Below are positions 9,211 to 18,403 of a stretch of 64,000 bases of DNA, piece by piece; the stretch's first letter is position 1; every line of letters starts with the position of its first letter. This DNA is from Methylobacterium phyllostachyos (GTDB lineage: Bacteria > Pseudomonadota > Alphaproteobacteria > Rhizobiales > Beijerinckiaceae), in contig NZ_FNHS01000006.1 in the NCBI RefSeq assembly GCF_900103445.1, positions 248,001 to 312,000 on the forward strand, read 5' to 3'. The position numbers were made by a program, and so were the translations under genes. The notes under the pieces are model-generated. The model saw only the letters and a list, made by a program, of their open reading frames with translations, searched no databases and was not told the origin of the DNA.

Positions 9211-10695
9211 TTAGGCGGCATCCTCCGCCTTGTCGTCGCCTTCAAGGCCGAGATCCTTGAGCTTGCGATAGAGCGTCGAGCGGCCGATCCCGAGGCGGCG
9301 CGACACCTCCGACATGCGCTGACGGTAGAACTGCAGCGCGTAGCGGATGATCTCAGCTTCCAGCACGTCCATCGGCTTCATCTCGCCGGTTTCCTCGGCG
9401 ACCAGCGACAGGGTGTGCGGATCGCGCACCTCGACCCGAACGATCTCGCGGACCGGCTCCGGAGCATAGGTGGGCATCAGCGGCTGGCTGGGCGCGGCGG
9501 GGATTCGAACATCGAAGCCCTCGACCTGCGCGGCGATTTGCGGGAACTCGGCAACCGTCAATTCGTCGCCGTCAGCGAGCACCACGGCGCGGAACAGGGC
9601 ATTCTCCAGCTGGCGGACATTCCCTGGCCAGGGGTAGCGGGTCAGCAGTGCCATCGCCTCCGGCGTGATTGCCCGAACCCGCTTACCCTCCTCGGCGGAG
9701 AAGCGCGCGCAGAACGACCGGACGAGGTCGGCAATATCCTCCCGGCGCGCCCGAAGCGGCGGCAGGGTCATCGGAAAGACGTTGAGGCGGTAGTACAGGT
9801 CTTCGCGGAACTTGCCCTGCTTCACGAGGTCGAGGAGCGAGCGGTTGGTCGCCGAGACGAGGCGAATATCGACCCGCACCGGGCGTTTAGCGCCGACCGG
9901 ATCAACCTCGCCCTCCTGAAGCGCGCGCAGCAGCTTGACCTGCGCATCGAGGGGCAGTTCACCGATTTCGTCGAGGAACAGCGTGCCGCCCGAGGCCTCC
10001 ACGAACTTGCCGGCATGCTTCTCGGTGGCGCCCGTGAACGCCCCCTTCTCGTGGCCGAACAGGGTCGATTCCACGAGGTTCTCGGGGATCGCCCCGCAAT
10101 TGACGGTCACGAACGGCTTGCCGCGCCGGTCGCCCGACCCCTGGATCGCCCGCGCCAGCACCTCCTTGCCGACGCCGGATTCGCCCTCGATCAGCACCGG
10201 AATGTTGGACTTCGCCGCCCGCTCGGCGAGCCGGATGACCCGCTCCATGTCGGGGCTCTTCGAGGTCAGGTCCTTGAAGGTCAGGGCGCCGGAGGCGCGG
10301 CGGCGCATGCGGCGCACCTCCTCCTCGAGGGTATCGACCCGCAGAGCGTTCTTGATCGAGACCTGCAGCCGCTCGGCGCCCGCGGGCTTGACCACGAAGT
10401 CGACCGCGCCGGCCCGCATGGCCGAGACCACCGCGTCGATCGATCCGTTGGAGGTCTGCACGATTACCGGGGTGGCGAGCCCGCTCTTGCGCATCTCGGC
10501 CAGTACGCCGAGCCCGTCGAGCCCTGGCATCACGAGATCGAGCAGAACCACGTCCGCGCCCTCTGTCTTCAACAGAGCGAGGGCGTCCGCGCCGGTCTCC
10601 GCAACGCGGGCTTCGAATCCGAACCGACGCACCGCCGCCTCGGCGAGGCGCCGCTGAACCGGGTCGTCGTCCACGATGAGCACAGTGGTGGACAT
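9211..10695 (-). CDS. NtrC-family sigma54-dependent response regulator
   Basis: A 494-residue regulator. Residues 1-120 are a receiver domain (Asp53 in LLDLVMPG, paired acidic residues VDDD near the start). Residues about 145-375 are a sigma54-activating AAA+ domain with Walker A GESGVGKE (171-178) and the sigma54 contact loop GAFTGA (218-223). The C-terminus is a Fis-type helix-turn-helix (MSEVSRRLGIGRSTLYRKL). The ATG at 10695 was chosen over an upstream in-frame start because GGGAG lies eight bases before it. No histidine kinase gene is adjacent, so it is an orphan here. Its targets are unknown; I saw no convincing -24/-12 promoter nearby. Confidence 0.93.
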   Translation of the reverse strand: MSTTVLIVDDDPVQRRLAEAAVRRFGFEARVAETGADALALLKTEGADVVLLDLVMPGLDGLGVLAEMRKSGLATPVIVQTSNGSIDAVVSAMRAGAVDFVVKPAGAERLQVSIKNALRVDTLEEEVRRMRRRASGALTFKDLTSKSPDMERVIRLAERAAKSNIPVLIEGESGVGKEVLARAIQGSGDRRGKPFVTVNCGAIPENLVESTLFGHEKGAFTGATEKHAGKFVEASGGTLFLDEIGELPLDAQVKLLRALQEGEVDPVGAKRPVRVDIRLVSATNRSLLDLVKQGKFREDLYYRLNVFPMTLPPLRARREDIADLVRSFCARFSAEEGKRVRAITPEAMALLTRYPWPGNVRQLENALFRAVVLADGDELTVAEFPQIAAQVEGFDVRIPAAPSQPLMPTYAPEPVREIVRVEVRDPHTLSLVAEETGEMKPMDVLEAEIIRYALQFYRQRMSEVSRRLGIGRSTLYRKLKDLGLEGDDKAEDAA

Positions 10696-10944
10696 GGCGG
10701 CTCCCTGAGCGGCGCGCCGAGATCGTGTCGACACTCGGGATCGATTCCGGGCGCAGGTTTCGATTCGGCGGCTGTTTCGTTTCGAACCGCAGGGTGACCC
10801 AGAGACGTAAAGTGCCGCTTAACGACGTTTGCGCCGTGCGGTGGGAAATTGCCCGGCCCCCTCGCAAACGGGACGCGTTGAACGCGTGGCGGACCACTCG
10901 ATATCAGGGTACGGAGCCGCCAACCCGTGAAAGGAACGCACCAC

Positions 10945-12816
10945 ATGATGCCGAGCCACACCGCCTCGCCGGTGACCGTTCGCCTGCCGGAAGGCGTGAG
11001 CGCCGCGCGCGCCGCCGCGAAGGCAGCCGACCTCGGCCATCTCCCAGAATGGGACCTCTCGGATCTCTATGCCGGCCTCGACGATCCGAACTTCGCGGCC
11101 GACATGGCCCGCGCGGAGGAGGAGTGCCGCCGCTTCTCGGAGACCTATGCTGGGCGCATCGGAGAGATCGCCGGGCGCGCGGACGCCTCCTCGGGCCTTG
11201 CCGAGGCCGTGCGGGCCTATGAGGGGATCGAGGACCTCCTCGGTAAGCTGATGTCCTTCGCTGGCCTCGTGTATTCCGGCGATACGACGGACGAGGCACG
11301 GGCGAAATTCTACGGCGACACCCGCGAGCGCCTGACCAGCGCTTCGGCCGATCTGCTGTTCTTTGCCCTCGAGCTGAACCGGGTCGAGAACGGGGTCATG
11401 AACGCCGCGATGGAGGCGGGTCCGCTCGCTCATTACGCCCCCTGGATCGAGGATCTGCGGCGGGAGAAGCCGCACCAGCTCGATGACCGCACCGAGAAGC
11501 TGTTCCTGGAGAAGTCCGTCACATCCAACGCCGCCTGGGATCGGCTGTTCAACGAGACCATCGCATCCCTGCGCTTCACGGTGCAGGGCGAGGAGTTGCC
11601 GCTCGAGCCGACCCTCAACAAGCTTCAGGATCCGGATGGGACCGTCCGCAAGGAGGCCGCGGGCGCGGTCAGCACCGTGCTGCGCGGGCATCTGCGCGTG
11701 TTCACGCTGATCACCAACACCTTGGCGAAGGACAAGGAGATCTCGGATCGCTGGCGTGGCTTCAAGGACGTGGCCGACGCGCGCCACCTCGCCAACCGGG
11801 TCGAGCCCGAGGTGGTGGAGGCCCTGGTCGATGCCGTGCGGGCGGCCTATCCGCGCCTGTCGCACCGCTATTACAAGCTGAAGGCCAAGTGGTTCGGTCA
11901 GGAGGCGCTGCCCTATTGGGACCGCAACGCGCCGCTGCCGAAGGTGGAGCAGCGCACGATCCCCTGGTCCGAGGCACGCGACACGGTGCTTTCGGCCTAT
12001 GACGCGTTCTCGCCGAAGATGGCGGGGATTGCCCGGCGCTTCTTCGATGATCGCTGGATCGATGCGCCGACCCGGCCCGGCAAGGCGCCCGGCGCCTTCG
12101 CGCACCCGACCGTGCCGTCCGTTCACCCCTACGTGCTGGTGAACTATCAGGGCAAGCCACGGGATGTGATGACGCTCGCCCACGAATTGGGCCACGGCGT
12201 CCACCAAGTGCTGGCCGGTCCGAACGGCGCGCTGATGGCGCCCACGCCCCTGACGCTGGCCGAGACGGCAAGCGTGTTCGGCGAGATGCTGACCTTCCGC
12301 AAGCTGCTCGGCGCCACGACCGACACAACCCAGCGCCGGGCCATGCTCGCCGCCAAGGTCGAGGACATGATCAACACGGTGGTGCGCCAGATCGCCTTCT
12401 ACTCATTCGAACGGAAGGTGCACCTCGCCCGCGCCAAGGGCGAGCTGACCACCGACCAGATCAACGCCCTGTGGCTGTCGGTGCAGGCGGAATCACTCGG
12501 CCCGGCCATCACGTTGGATGCGGGGTACGAGCCCTTCTGGGCCTACATCCCGCACTTCATCCACTCGCCCTTCTACGTCTACGCCTACGCCTTCGGTGAT
12601 TGCCTCGTAAACTCGCTCTACGGGGTCTACGCCCAGGCGGAGGATGGCTTCGTAGACCGGTACTTCGCGCTGCTCTCGGCCGGGGGTTCGAAACCATACG
12701 GCGAGCTGCTGGCGCCATTCGGCCTCGACGCGAAGGATCCGGGCTTCTGGCAGATCGGTCTCGGCATGATCGAGGGCATGATCGTGGAGCTGGAGGGGAT
12801 GGAGGCGGAAGCCTGA
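10945..12816 (+). CDS. pepF: M3 family oligoendopeptidase (PepF type)
   Basis: A cytoplasmic zinc metallopeptidase of 623 residues that degrades oligopeptides. The M3 signature HELGH followed by GVHQ begins near residue 413 and is followed about 25 residues later by the third ligand in ETASVFGE. Other family features are the N-terminal WDLSDLY motif and the C-terminal YAYAFG region. I chose the ATG at 10945 because AAGGAA lies about eight bases upstream; a GTG at 10927 is an alternative. The gene faces away from the NtrC-type regulator across a 249-base gap in which no promoter was obvious. Confidence 0.92.
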   Translation: MMPSHTASPVTVRLPEGVSAARAAAKAADLGHLPEWDLSDLYAGLDDPNFAADMARAEEECRRFSETYAGRIGEIAGRADASSGLAEAVRAYEGIEDLLGKLMSFAGLVYSGDTTDEARAKFYGDTRERLTSASADLLFFALELNRVENGVMNAAMEAGPLAHYAPWIEDLRREKPHQLDDRTEKLFLEKSVTSNAAWDRLFNETIASLRFTVQGEELPLEPTLNKLQDPDGTVRKEAAGAVSTVLRGHLRVFTLITNTLAKDKEISDRWRGFKDVADARHLANRVEPEVVEALVDAVRAAYPRLSHRYYKLKAKWFGQEALPYWDRNAPLPKVEQRTIPWSEARDTVLSAYDAFSPKMAGIARRFFDDRWIDAPTRPGKAPGAFAHPTVPSVHPYVLVNYQGKPRDVMTLAHELGHGVHQVLAGPNGALMAPTPLTLAETASVFGEMLTFRKLLGATTDTTQRRAMLAAKVEDMINTVVRQIAFYSFERKVHLARAKGELTTDQINALWLSVQAESLGPAITLDAGYEPFWAYIPHFIHSPFYVYAYAFGDCLVNSLYGVYAQAEDGFVDRYFALLSAGGSKPYGELLAPFGLDAKDPGFWQIGLGMIEGMIVELEGMEAEA

Positions 12817-12843
12817 ACGGGTAGCGTCCCGTTCGCGACGCTC

Positions 12844-12868
12844 GGTGTCGTACGGATCGTATGACACC
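12844..12868. promoter_or_regulatory. Imperfect palindrome upstream of the AbrB/MazE-like gene
   Basis: GGTGTCGTACG (12844-12854) and CGTATGACACC (12858-12868) form an inverted repeat with ten of eleven matches around a three-base centre. It ends two bases before the GGAGG ribosome-binding site of the next gene. AbrB/MazE-fold proteins commonly bind such palindromes at their own promoters, so this is a candidate autoregulatory operator. Confidence 0.55.
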
Positions 12869-12880
12869 GCGGAGGCAATC

Positions 12881-13096
12881 ATGAAGCGGGCGGTAACGCG
12901 GATCGGAAACGCCACCGGTCTGATTCTGCCCGAGGCGTTACGCAGCCGCTTGAACCTGCAGCGGGGACAATGGCTGCGCACCACCGAGCTGCCGGTTCTC
13001 CGGCTGAATGGCGTGCGCTTCCTGTCCGATCAGGCACAGGCGATCGCTGCCATCGTCGGCCTCGCCCGTTGGATCCGGCAGAGCTGGCCGGCCTGA
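12881..13096 (+). CDS. AbrB/MazE-like (SpoVT-AbrB fold) DNA-binding protein, orphan
   Basis: A 71-residue protein starting at an ATG with GGAGG five bases upstream. The first half (AVTRIGNATGLILPEALRSR, then RLNLQRGQWLRT) follows the swapped-hairpin AbrB/MazE pattern in which a VTRIGNS-G-ILP strand-turn-strand is followed by a short helix. Such proteins are transition-state regulators or antitoxins. No toxin (PemK/MazF, Doc or PIN) is encoded before or after; the next gene is an ABC1 kinase. The C-terminal 30 residues are hydrophobic and basic and may neutralise a toxin or be unrelated. The palindrome just upstream supports autoregulation. Family call is by motif recognition. Confidence 0.7.
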   Translation: MKRAVTRIGNATGLILPEALRSRLNLQRGQWLRTTELPVLRLNGVRFLSDQAQAIAAIVGLARWIRQSWPA

Positions 13097-13182
13097 TCAC
13101 CCGCGGCGCAGGGACCCATGCCCCTGGTGCATCGCCAAGCGCGGCATATCTGCAAACTCACAGCAGACAAGCAGTGCGAGAG

Positions 13183-14544
13183 ATGGCCGAGACCGATCGC
13201 GAAGCCAACCGCTTCTCCGCCCGCGCGGGGCGTTATGCCAGCGTGGGGGCCAATGTCGGGGGTGTGGCCGCCCGCATGGCCATGTCCCGCCTGTTCGGCA
13301 AGGACGGTACCACCAACGCTGCCGCCCTGGCGCAGGCGCTTGGCGGCCTCAAAGGTCCGATCATGAAGGTGGCCCAGTTGCTGGCCACCGTGCCGGACCT
13401 GCTGCCCCCGGAATACGCCGCCGAGTTGCAGAAGCTGCAGGCGGATGCGCCGCCCATGGGCGCAGCCTTCGTCCGGCGGCGGATGCAGTCCGAGCTTGGG
13501 GCGGGGTGGCAGGCGCGGTTCGGCAGCTTCGACCTGAAGCCCGCCGCCGCCGCCTCGCTCGGTCAGGTGCACCGCGCCACGTCCAAATCCGGCGAGCGGC
13601 TGGCGTGCAAGCTCCAGTATCCGGACATGCAATCGGCCGTCGAGGCGGATCTCAAGCAATTGGAAGTCGCCTTCGCGCTCCATCGCCGGATGAACTCCTG
13701 GCTCGATACGCGGGAGATCGCCAAGGAGATCGGCGCGCGGGTCCGCGAGGAACTCGACTATGAGCGCGAGGCCAAACACGCCGCGCTATACGGCGCAGTG
13801 CTCAAGGACATCGCGGCGGTGCGGGTACCCCGCGTCTACCCCGACCTGTCGACGAAACGCCTGCTGACGCTCGGCTGGCTCGATGGCGACAGGATCCTGA
13901 GCTTCGCCGAGGAGCCGGTCGAGATCCGCAACCGCATCGCCCAGGCGATGTTCAAGGCGTGGTGGCATCCGTTCAGCCGAGCCGCAGTGATTCACGGAGA
14001 CCCGCATCTCGGCAATTACACGGTCTTCTCGGAGAACGGAGAGGCGGCCGGTATCAACCTGCTGGATTACGGCTGCGTGCGCATCTTCCATCCGCGATTC
14101 GTCGGCGGCGTAGTGGATCTCTACCGCGGTCTCCTTGAGAACGACGACGCCCGGATCGTCCACGCCTACGAGGTTTGGGGCTTCAAGGACTTGGATAAGG
14201 AGAAGATTGAGATCCTGAACATCTGGGCACGGTTCATCTACGGCCCGCTTCTCGAGGATCGGACCCGTACCGTCGCCGACGGGGTGAAGCCGGGCGAATA
14301 CGGCCGCCGTCAGGCCTTTCAGGTTCATCAGGCGCTCAAGGAGCGCGGCCCCGTCACAGTCCCGCAGGAATTCGTCTTCATGGATCGGGCCGCCGTCGGA
14401 CTCGGCGCCGTGTTTCTCCACCTTAAGTCGGAGCTGAACTACCACCGGTTGTTCGAGGCGGAGATCGAGCACTTCTCCCTCGACAAGCTGATGGCGCGGC
14501 AGGGCCAAGCGTTGACCGAGGCCGGGCTTCCGAAGCCGATCTAA
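13183..14544 (+). CDS. ABC1/UbiB-family atypical kinase
   Basis: A 453-residue protein of the ABC1 (ADCK/UbiB) family, which supports ubiquinone biosynthesis or lipid homeostasis through an atypical protein-kinase-like fold. The family N-terminal KxGQ-like segment is seen as GPIMKVAQLLA, with the Ala-rich loop AAAASLGQVHRA, the lysine in ACKLQYPD, the catalytic HGDPHLGNY and the metal-binding LLDYGCV (DYG for DFG). There are no clear C-terminal transmembrane helices, so it differs from classical UbiB. The ATG at 13183 is preceded only by a weak GCGAGAG. It may be co-transcribed with the AbrB-like gene 86 bases upstream. The substrate is unknown. Confidence 0.88.
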   Translation: MAETDREANRFSARAGRYASVGANVGGVAARMAMSRLFGKDGTTNAAALAQALGGLKGPIMKVAQLLATVPDLLPPEYAAELQKLQADAPPMGAAFVRRRMQSELGAGWQARFGSFDLKPAAAASLGQVHRATSKSGERLACKLQYPDMQSAVEADLKQLEVAFALHRRMNSWLDTREIAKEIGARVREELDYEREAKHAALYGAVLKDIAAVRVPRVYPDLSTKRLLTLGWLDGDRILSFAEEPVEIRNRIAQAMFKAWWHPFSRAAVIHGDPHLGNYTVFSENGEAAGINLLDYGCVRIFHPRFVGGVVDLYRGLLENDDARIVHAYEVWGFKDLDKEKIEILNIWARFIYGPLLEDRTRTVADGVKPGEYGRRQAFQVHQALKERGPVTVPQEFVFMDRAAVGLGAVFLHLKSELNYHRLFEAEIEHFSLDKLMARQGQALTEAGLPKPI

Positions 14545-14663
14545 GATTGCCGGACCGCCGCGGAGCCGGTGATCAATTGCGTGCGTCCGATTGCGGCAGA
14601 TAAACGCTTGAGCTACATCCCACCGTGACCGCAAGAAGTCGCGTCTTAGGGAATGAGCGCACG

Positions 14664-14957
14664 ATGGCTGAGAGTGATACGGTGGCCGGGCACACCTACA
14701 GCCCGGCGATGGACGCTAAAACCCACGAGCAGACCTATCGCGGCTTCGTCCGCTTCGTCGAGATTGGCACCGGCGTCGTCATCTGCTGGGTTCTGGCCCT
14801 GGCCATTGGCGGTATCCGTGAGGCGTGGCTCCTGGCGATTCTGAGCGTGATCGCGTCGGGTGCGGCGGGAGCCGTCGGCGCCCTTGCCCCGGCCGTGGGC
14901 TGGCGCGGCCCCCTGGTGGTCGGCATCCTGCTGCTTCTGTACCTCTTCTTCGCCTGA
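14664..14957 (+). CDS. aa3-type cytochrome c oxidase subunit IV-like protein
   Basis: A 97-residue membrane protein with a polar N-terminus and about three closely spaced hydrophobic segments (IGTGVVICWVLALAIGG, AWLLAILSVIASGAAGAVGA, PLVVGILLLLYLFFA). The lead-in MDAKTHEQTYRGFVRFVEIG matches the alphaproteobacterial subunit IV family (COX4_pro_2), normally a single short helix; here the protein is longer. AGGGAA lies upstream of the ATG at 14664. Other oxidase subunits are not in the window; its neighbours are the ABC1 kinase and the pnt operon. Confidence 0.75.
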   Translation: MAESDTVAGHTYSPAMDAKTHEQTYRGFVRFVEIGTGVVICWVLALAIGGIREAWLLAILSVIASGAAGAVGALAPAVGWRGPLVVGILLLLYLFFA

Positions 14958-15049
14958 GAACGTCGGGTCGGCCCCGCGGCCGGCCATGCTCTGCGATCGT
15001 CTGGCCCTGCCTCACAGCGCGGACGGGATAAGCGCGGGCAGCGATTAAA

Positions 15050-15076
15050 TTGGGCTCAAGTTACATTCCATACAAT
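15050..15076 (+). promoter_or_regulatory. Possible promoter of the pnt operon
   Basis: An AT-rich pocket 90-115 bases before pntAA contains TACAAT (15071-15076, five of six matches to a -10 box) with TTGGGC 15 bases upstream. The spacing is short, so the assignment is tentative; the drop in GC relative to flanking sequence is clear. Confidence 0.35.
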
Positions 15077-15164
15077 TTTATCACTGTATCCGGAGCTCTC
15101 GTCTCGTAAAGCTGCGCAGCTTCGCGCATTCGAGGGGCCGAGCTTCTCCAAGGGGAATCCGCGC

Positions 15165-16394
15165 ATGCGCATTGCTGTGCTGTCCGAGACGGACTCCGCG
15201 GAACCACGCGTTGCCGCGGTTCCCGAAACGGTCAAGAAATTCAAGGCGCTCGGCGCCGATGTGGTTGTGCAGTCCGGTGCCGGCACACGGGCCGGCTTTC
15301 TCGATGATGAGTACGAGGCAGCCGGGGCGACCGTCGCCGGAAGCGCCGCGGATGCAGCGCGCGACGCCGACCTGATCTTGAAGGTTCGGCGCCCGGGCGG
15401 CGAGGAGCTGCCCCTGTTCAAGCGTGACGCCACCGTCGTGGCGATCATGGATCCTTACGGCAACGAAGACGCCCTCAGGGCCATGGCGGATGCCGGCGTT
15501 GCCGGGTTTGCCATGGAGCTGATGCCGCGCATCACCCGCGCGCAGGTCATGGACGTGCTCTCCTCCCAGGCGAATCTCGCGGGTTACCGCGCGGTCGTCG
15601 ACGGGGCTGCGGAGTATGGCCGCGCCATGCCGATGATGATGACCGCCGCCGGCACGGTGCCGGCCGCCCGCGTCTTCGTGATGGGTGTCGGCGTCGCCGG
15701 TCTCCAGGCCATTGCGACGGCCCGTCGCCTCGGCGCGGTTGTGACCGCCACCGACGTGCGCCCCGCCACGAAGGAGCAGGTCGAATCGCTGGGCGCGAAG
15801 TTCGTCGCCGTCGAGGATGACGAGTTCAAGCAGGCTGAGACTGCGGGCGGCTATGCCAAGGAGATGTCGGAAGGCTATCGGGCCAAGCAGGCGGAGCTGG
15901 TGAAGGGCCACATCGCCAAGCAGGACATCGTCATCACCACTGCGCTCATCCCCGGTCGACCGGCACCGAAGCTCGTCTCTGAGGAGATGGTGGCTTCGAT
16001 GAAGCCGGGTTCCGTCCTAGTGGACCTCGCGGTTGAGCGCGGTGGTAACGTCGCCGGTGCGAAGCCCGGCGGGATCGTCACCACCGAGCGCGGCGTCAAG
16101 ATCGTCGGCCACGTCAACGTCCCGGGGCGTCTCGCCGCGACGGCGTCGAGCCTCTATGCGCGCAACCTCTACGCCTTCGTCGAGACGTTGATCGACAAGG
16201 AGTCGAAGGCGCTCGCCATCAACTGGGACGACGAGCTGGTGAAGGCCACGAACCTCACCCGCGGCGGTTCTGTGACCCACGCATCCTTCCAGTCCAAGAC
16301 CGATGGCGCAGCCTCGGAAGCCGCTTCCGTGGGCTTGGCCAAGTCGGAGGTCAACAAGGCCTCCGGCTCGCCCGCCACGTCGGGCGCGCAGTGA
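15165..16394 (+). CDS. pntAA: NAD(P) transhydrogenase alpha subunit, part 1
   Basis: A 409-residue cytoplasmic NAD(H)-binding subunit (domain I) of proton-translocating transhydrogenase, which couples the proton gradient to NADPH formation. It has the alanine-dehydrogenase/PNT N-terminal domain (ETDSAEPRVAAVPE), the RQD-type loop, and a Rossmann fold (GVGVAGLQAIATARRLGA, near residue 172). The start ATG at 15165 follows the AT-rich promoter pocket. The C-terminal 30 residues (SVGLAKSEVNKASGSPATSGAQ region) are a low-complexity extension. It is followed by pntAB and pntB within short gaps, the three-gene layout usual in alphaproteobacteria. Confidence 0.96.
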   Translation: MRIAVLSETDSAEPRVAAVPETVKKFKALGADVVVQSGAGTRAGFLDDEYEAAGATVAGSAADAARDADLILKVRRPGGEELPLFKRDATVVAIMDPYGNEDALRAMADAGVAGFAMELMPRITRAQVMDVLSSQANLAGYRAVVDGAAEYGRAMPMMMTAAGTVPAARVFVMGVGVAGLQAIATARRLGAVVTATDVRPATKEQVESLGAKFVAVEDDEFKQAETAGGYAKEMSEGYRAKQAELVKGHIAKQDIVITTALIPGRPAPKLVSEEMVASMKPGSVLVDLAVERGGNVAGAKPGGIVTTERGVKIVGHVNVPGRLAATASSLYARNLYAFVETLIDKESKALAINWDDELVKATNLTRGGSVTHASFQSKTDGAASEAASVGLAKSEVNKASGSPATSGAQ

Positions 16395-16418
16395 AGCCAG
16401 GCCGAGAGGAGTAGCAGA

Positions 16419-16874
16419 ATGGCAACCGTCATCGTCCCTCCCGACCAGGCAGCCGATCAGGCCCGCGTGCTGGCCGACGCAGCCCGCGCTGCTGCTGCGG
16501 TCGCACAGAACGCCGCCAATCAGGCTCAGGTCATCGCCGACGGCATGGGCCACGGCCTCAGCGCAGCCACCGGCGGCGCCGTCGATCCGACGGTGTTCCG
16601 GCTCGCGATCTTCGTGCTGGCGATCTTCGTCGGCTATTACGTGGTCTGGTCGGTCACACCGGCGCTGCACACGCCGCTCATGTCGGTCACCAACGCGATC
16701 TCTTCGGTGATCATCGTCGGCGCGATCCTCGCGGTCGGGGTCCCGCTCATCGAGAAGGGCACGGGTGTCGCCCGGTTCTTCGGCTTCCTCGGCATCGTGC
16801 TCGCCAGCGTGAACATCTTCGGGGGCTTCCTCGTCACGCAGCGGATGCTCGGCATGTACAAGAAGAAGGGCTGA
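16419..16874 (+). CDS. pntAB: NAD(P) transhydrogenase alpha subunit, part 2
   Basis: A 151-residue membrane subunit carrying part of the proton channel (domain II). The first 60 residues are an Ala-rich, probably helical tail ([20 protein letters not shown]) that is longer than usual. Three hydrophobic segments follow ([59 protein letters not shown]), with the family signature [12 protein letters not shown] between them. The start has a GAGAGGAG upstream. The gap to pntB is four bases, consistent with translational coupling. Confidence 0.95.
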   Translation: MATVIVPPDQAADQARVLADAARAAAAVAQNAANQAQVIADGMGHGLSAATGGAVDPTVFRLAIFVLAIFVGYYVVWSVTPALHTPLMSVTNAISSVIIVGAILAVGVPLIEKGTGVARFFGFLGIVLASVNIFGGFLVTQRMLGMYKKKG

Positions 16875-16878
16875 GCCG

Positions 16879-18276
16879 GTGTCTGAGAACGTCTCCTCCC
16901 TTCTCTATATCGTCTCCGGCGTCCTGTTCATCATGGCGCTTCGGGGGCTGTCGCACCCCACCACCTCCCGGCAGGGCAACCTGTACGGCATGGTCGGCAT
17001 GGGGCTCGCCATCGTCACCACCCTGGTCGGGCATCCGCCGGCCGGGTTCGGCGCCTGGATCCTGGTGCTGCTCGGTCTCGGCATCGGCGGCGGCGCCGGT
17101 GCCGTCATCGCCAAGCGCGTGTCGATGACCGCGATGCCTCAGCTGGTGGCGGCCTTCCACTCGCTGGTCGGTCTCGCGGCGGTGTTCGTGGCGGCGGGCG
17201 CCCTCTACGCGCCGCAGGCCTTCGGCATCATCGAGAACGGCCACTATCACAAGCAGTCGCTGTTCGAGATGGGGCTCGGCGTCGCCATCGGCGCCATCAC
17301 CTTCACGGGTTCGGTGATCGCCTTCGCCAAGCTCGATGGGCGGATGTCCGGCAAGCCGATCATGCTGCCGCAGCGCCACCTGATCAACGCGCTGCTGGCC
17401 GCCGGCCTCGTGCTGCTCCTCGCGCTGTTCATCGGCACCGAGTCGAAGGCCCTGTTCTGGCTGATCATCATCGCCTCGCTGGTGCTGGGCGGCCTGATCA
17501 TCATCCCGATCGGCGGCGCCGACATGCCGGTGGTCGTGTCGATGCTCAACTCCTACTCGGGTTGGGCGGCAGCCGGCATCGGCTTCACCCTGGGCAACCT
17601 TGCGCTTATCATCACCGGATCGCTGGTCGGTTCCTCGGGCGCGATCCTGTCCTACATCATGTGCCACGCGATGAACCGCTCGTTCATCTCGGTGATCCTC
17701 GGTGGCTTCGGCGGCGATACCGCCGCGGCCGGCCCGGGTCAGGTCGAGACCCGGCCAGTGAAGCAGGGCTCGGCGGATGATGCGGCCTACATCATGAAGA
17801 ACGCCGAGCGCGTCATCATCGTCCCGGGCTACGGCATGGCGGTCGCCCAGGCGCAGCACAGCTTGCGCGAGATGGCCGACATGCTGAAAAAGGAGGGCGT
17901 CGACGTGAAATACGCCATCCACCCGGTGGCGGGCCGCATGCCGGGCCACATGAACGTGCTGCTCGCCGAGGCGAACGTGCCCTACGACGAGGTGTTCGAG
18001 CTGGAGGACATCAACGGCGAATTCCCGCAGGCGGACGTCGCCTTCGTGATCGGCGCCAACGATGTCACCAACCCGGCCGCTAAGACCGACAAGGCCTCGC
18101 CGATCTACGGCATGCCGATCCTCGATGTGGAGCGGGCCAAGACCGTGCTGTTCATCAAGCGCGGCATGGGTTCCGGCTACGCGGGCGTCGAGAACGAGGT
18201 GTTCTTCCGCGACAACACCATGATGCTGTTCGGAGACGCCAAGAAGGTGGTCGACCAGATCCTGAAGGCGTTCTGA
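16879..18276 (+). CDS. pntB: NAD(P) transhydrogenase beta subunit
   Basis: A 465-residue subunit with an N-terminal membrane domain (about eight to nine hydrophobic segments, residues 1-265) and a C-terminal NADP(H)-binding domain III. Recognisable parts are LRGLSHPTTSRQGN near the N-terminus, SYSGWAAAGIGFTLGN in the channel, and in domain III PGYGMAVAQAQH, HPVAGRMPGHMNVLLAEA and GANDVTNPAA. It starts with GTG four bases after pntAB. A stem-loop followed by TGTTTCGTTT lies 27 bases after the stop, ending the operon. Confidence 0.97.
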   Translation: MSENVSSLLYIVSGVLFIMALRGLSHPTTSRQGNLYGMVGMGLAIVTTLVGHPPAGFGAWILVLLGLGIGGGAGAVIAKRVSMTAMPQLVAAFHSLVGLAAVFVAAGALYAPQAFGIIENGHYHKQSLFEMGLGVAIGAITFTGSVIAFAKLDGRMSGKPIMLPQRHLINALLAAGLVLLLALFIGTESKALFWLIIIASLVLGGLIIIPIGGADMPVVVSMLNSYSGWAAAGIGFTLGNLALIITGSLVGSSGAILSYIMCHAMNRSFISVILGGFGGDTAAAGPGQVETRPVKQGSADDAAYIMKNAERVIIVPGYGMAVAQAQHSLREMADMLKKEGVDVKYAIHPVAGRMPGHMNVLLAEANVPYDEVFELEDINGEFPQADVAFVIGANDVTNPAAKTDKASPIYGMPILDVERAKTVLFIKRGMGSGYAGVENEVFFRDNTMMLFGDAKKVVDQILKAF

Positions 18277-18302
18277 CGCTTCGGTGAAGGGACGGGTCGT
18301 CG

Positions 18303-18333
18303 GGGCGGGCAGCAATGCCCGCCCTGTTTCGTT
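18303..18333 (+). terminator. Rho-independent terminator of the pnt operon
   Basis: GGGCGGGCA and its complement form a nine-base stem around GCAA, followed directly by TGTTTCGTTT. The T-rich tail and position 27 bases after pntB make an intrinsic terminator likely. Confidence 0.75.
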
Positions 18334-18403
18334 TGTGCTCACCGCGCGACCACGGCAGGTTGTTGCCGCCAAGCCCCGGATTCCGGAAAGCGGCCGGTGT
18401 AGG

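Noticed and set aside
15165..16874. Suspected frameshift splitting pntA
   Set aside because: The two-part alpha subunit (pntAA, pntAB) is the normal arrangement in alphaproteobacteria; both parts have starts and ribosome-binding sites.
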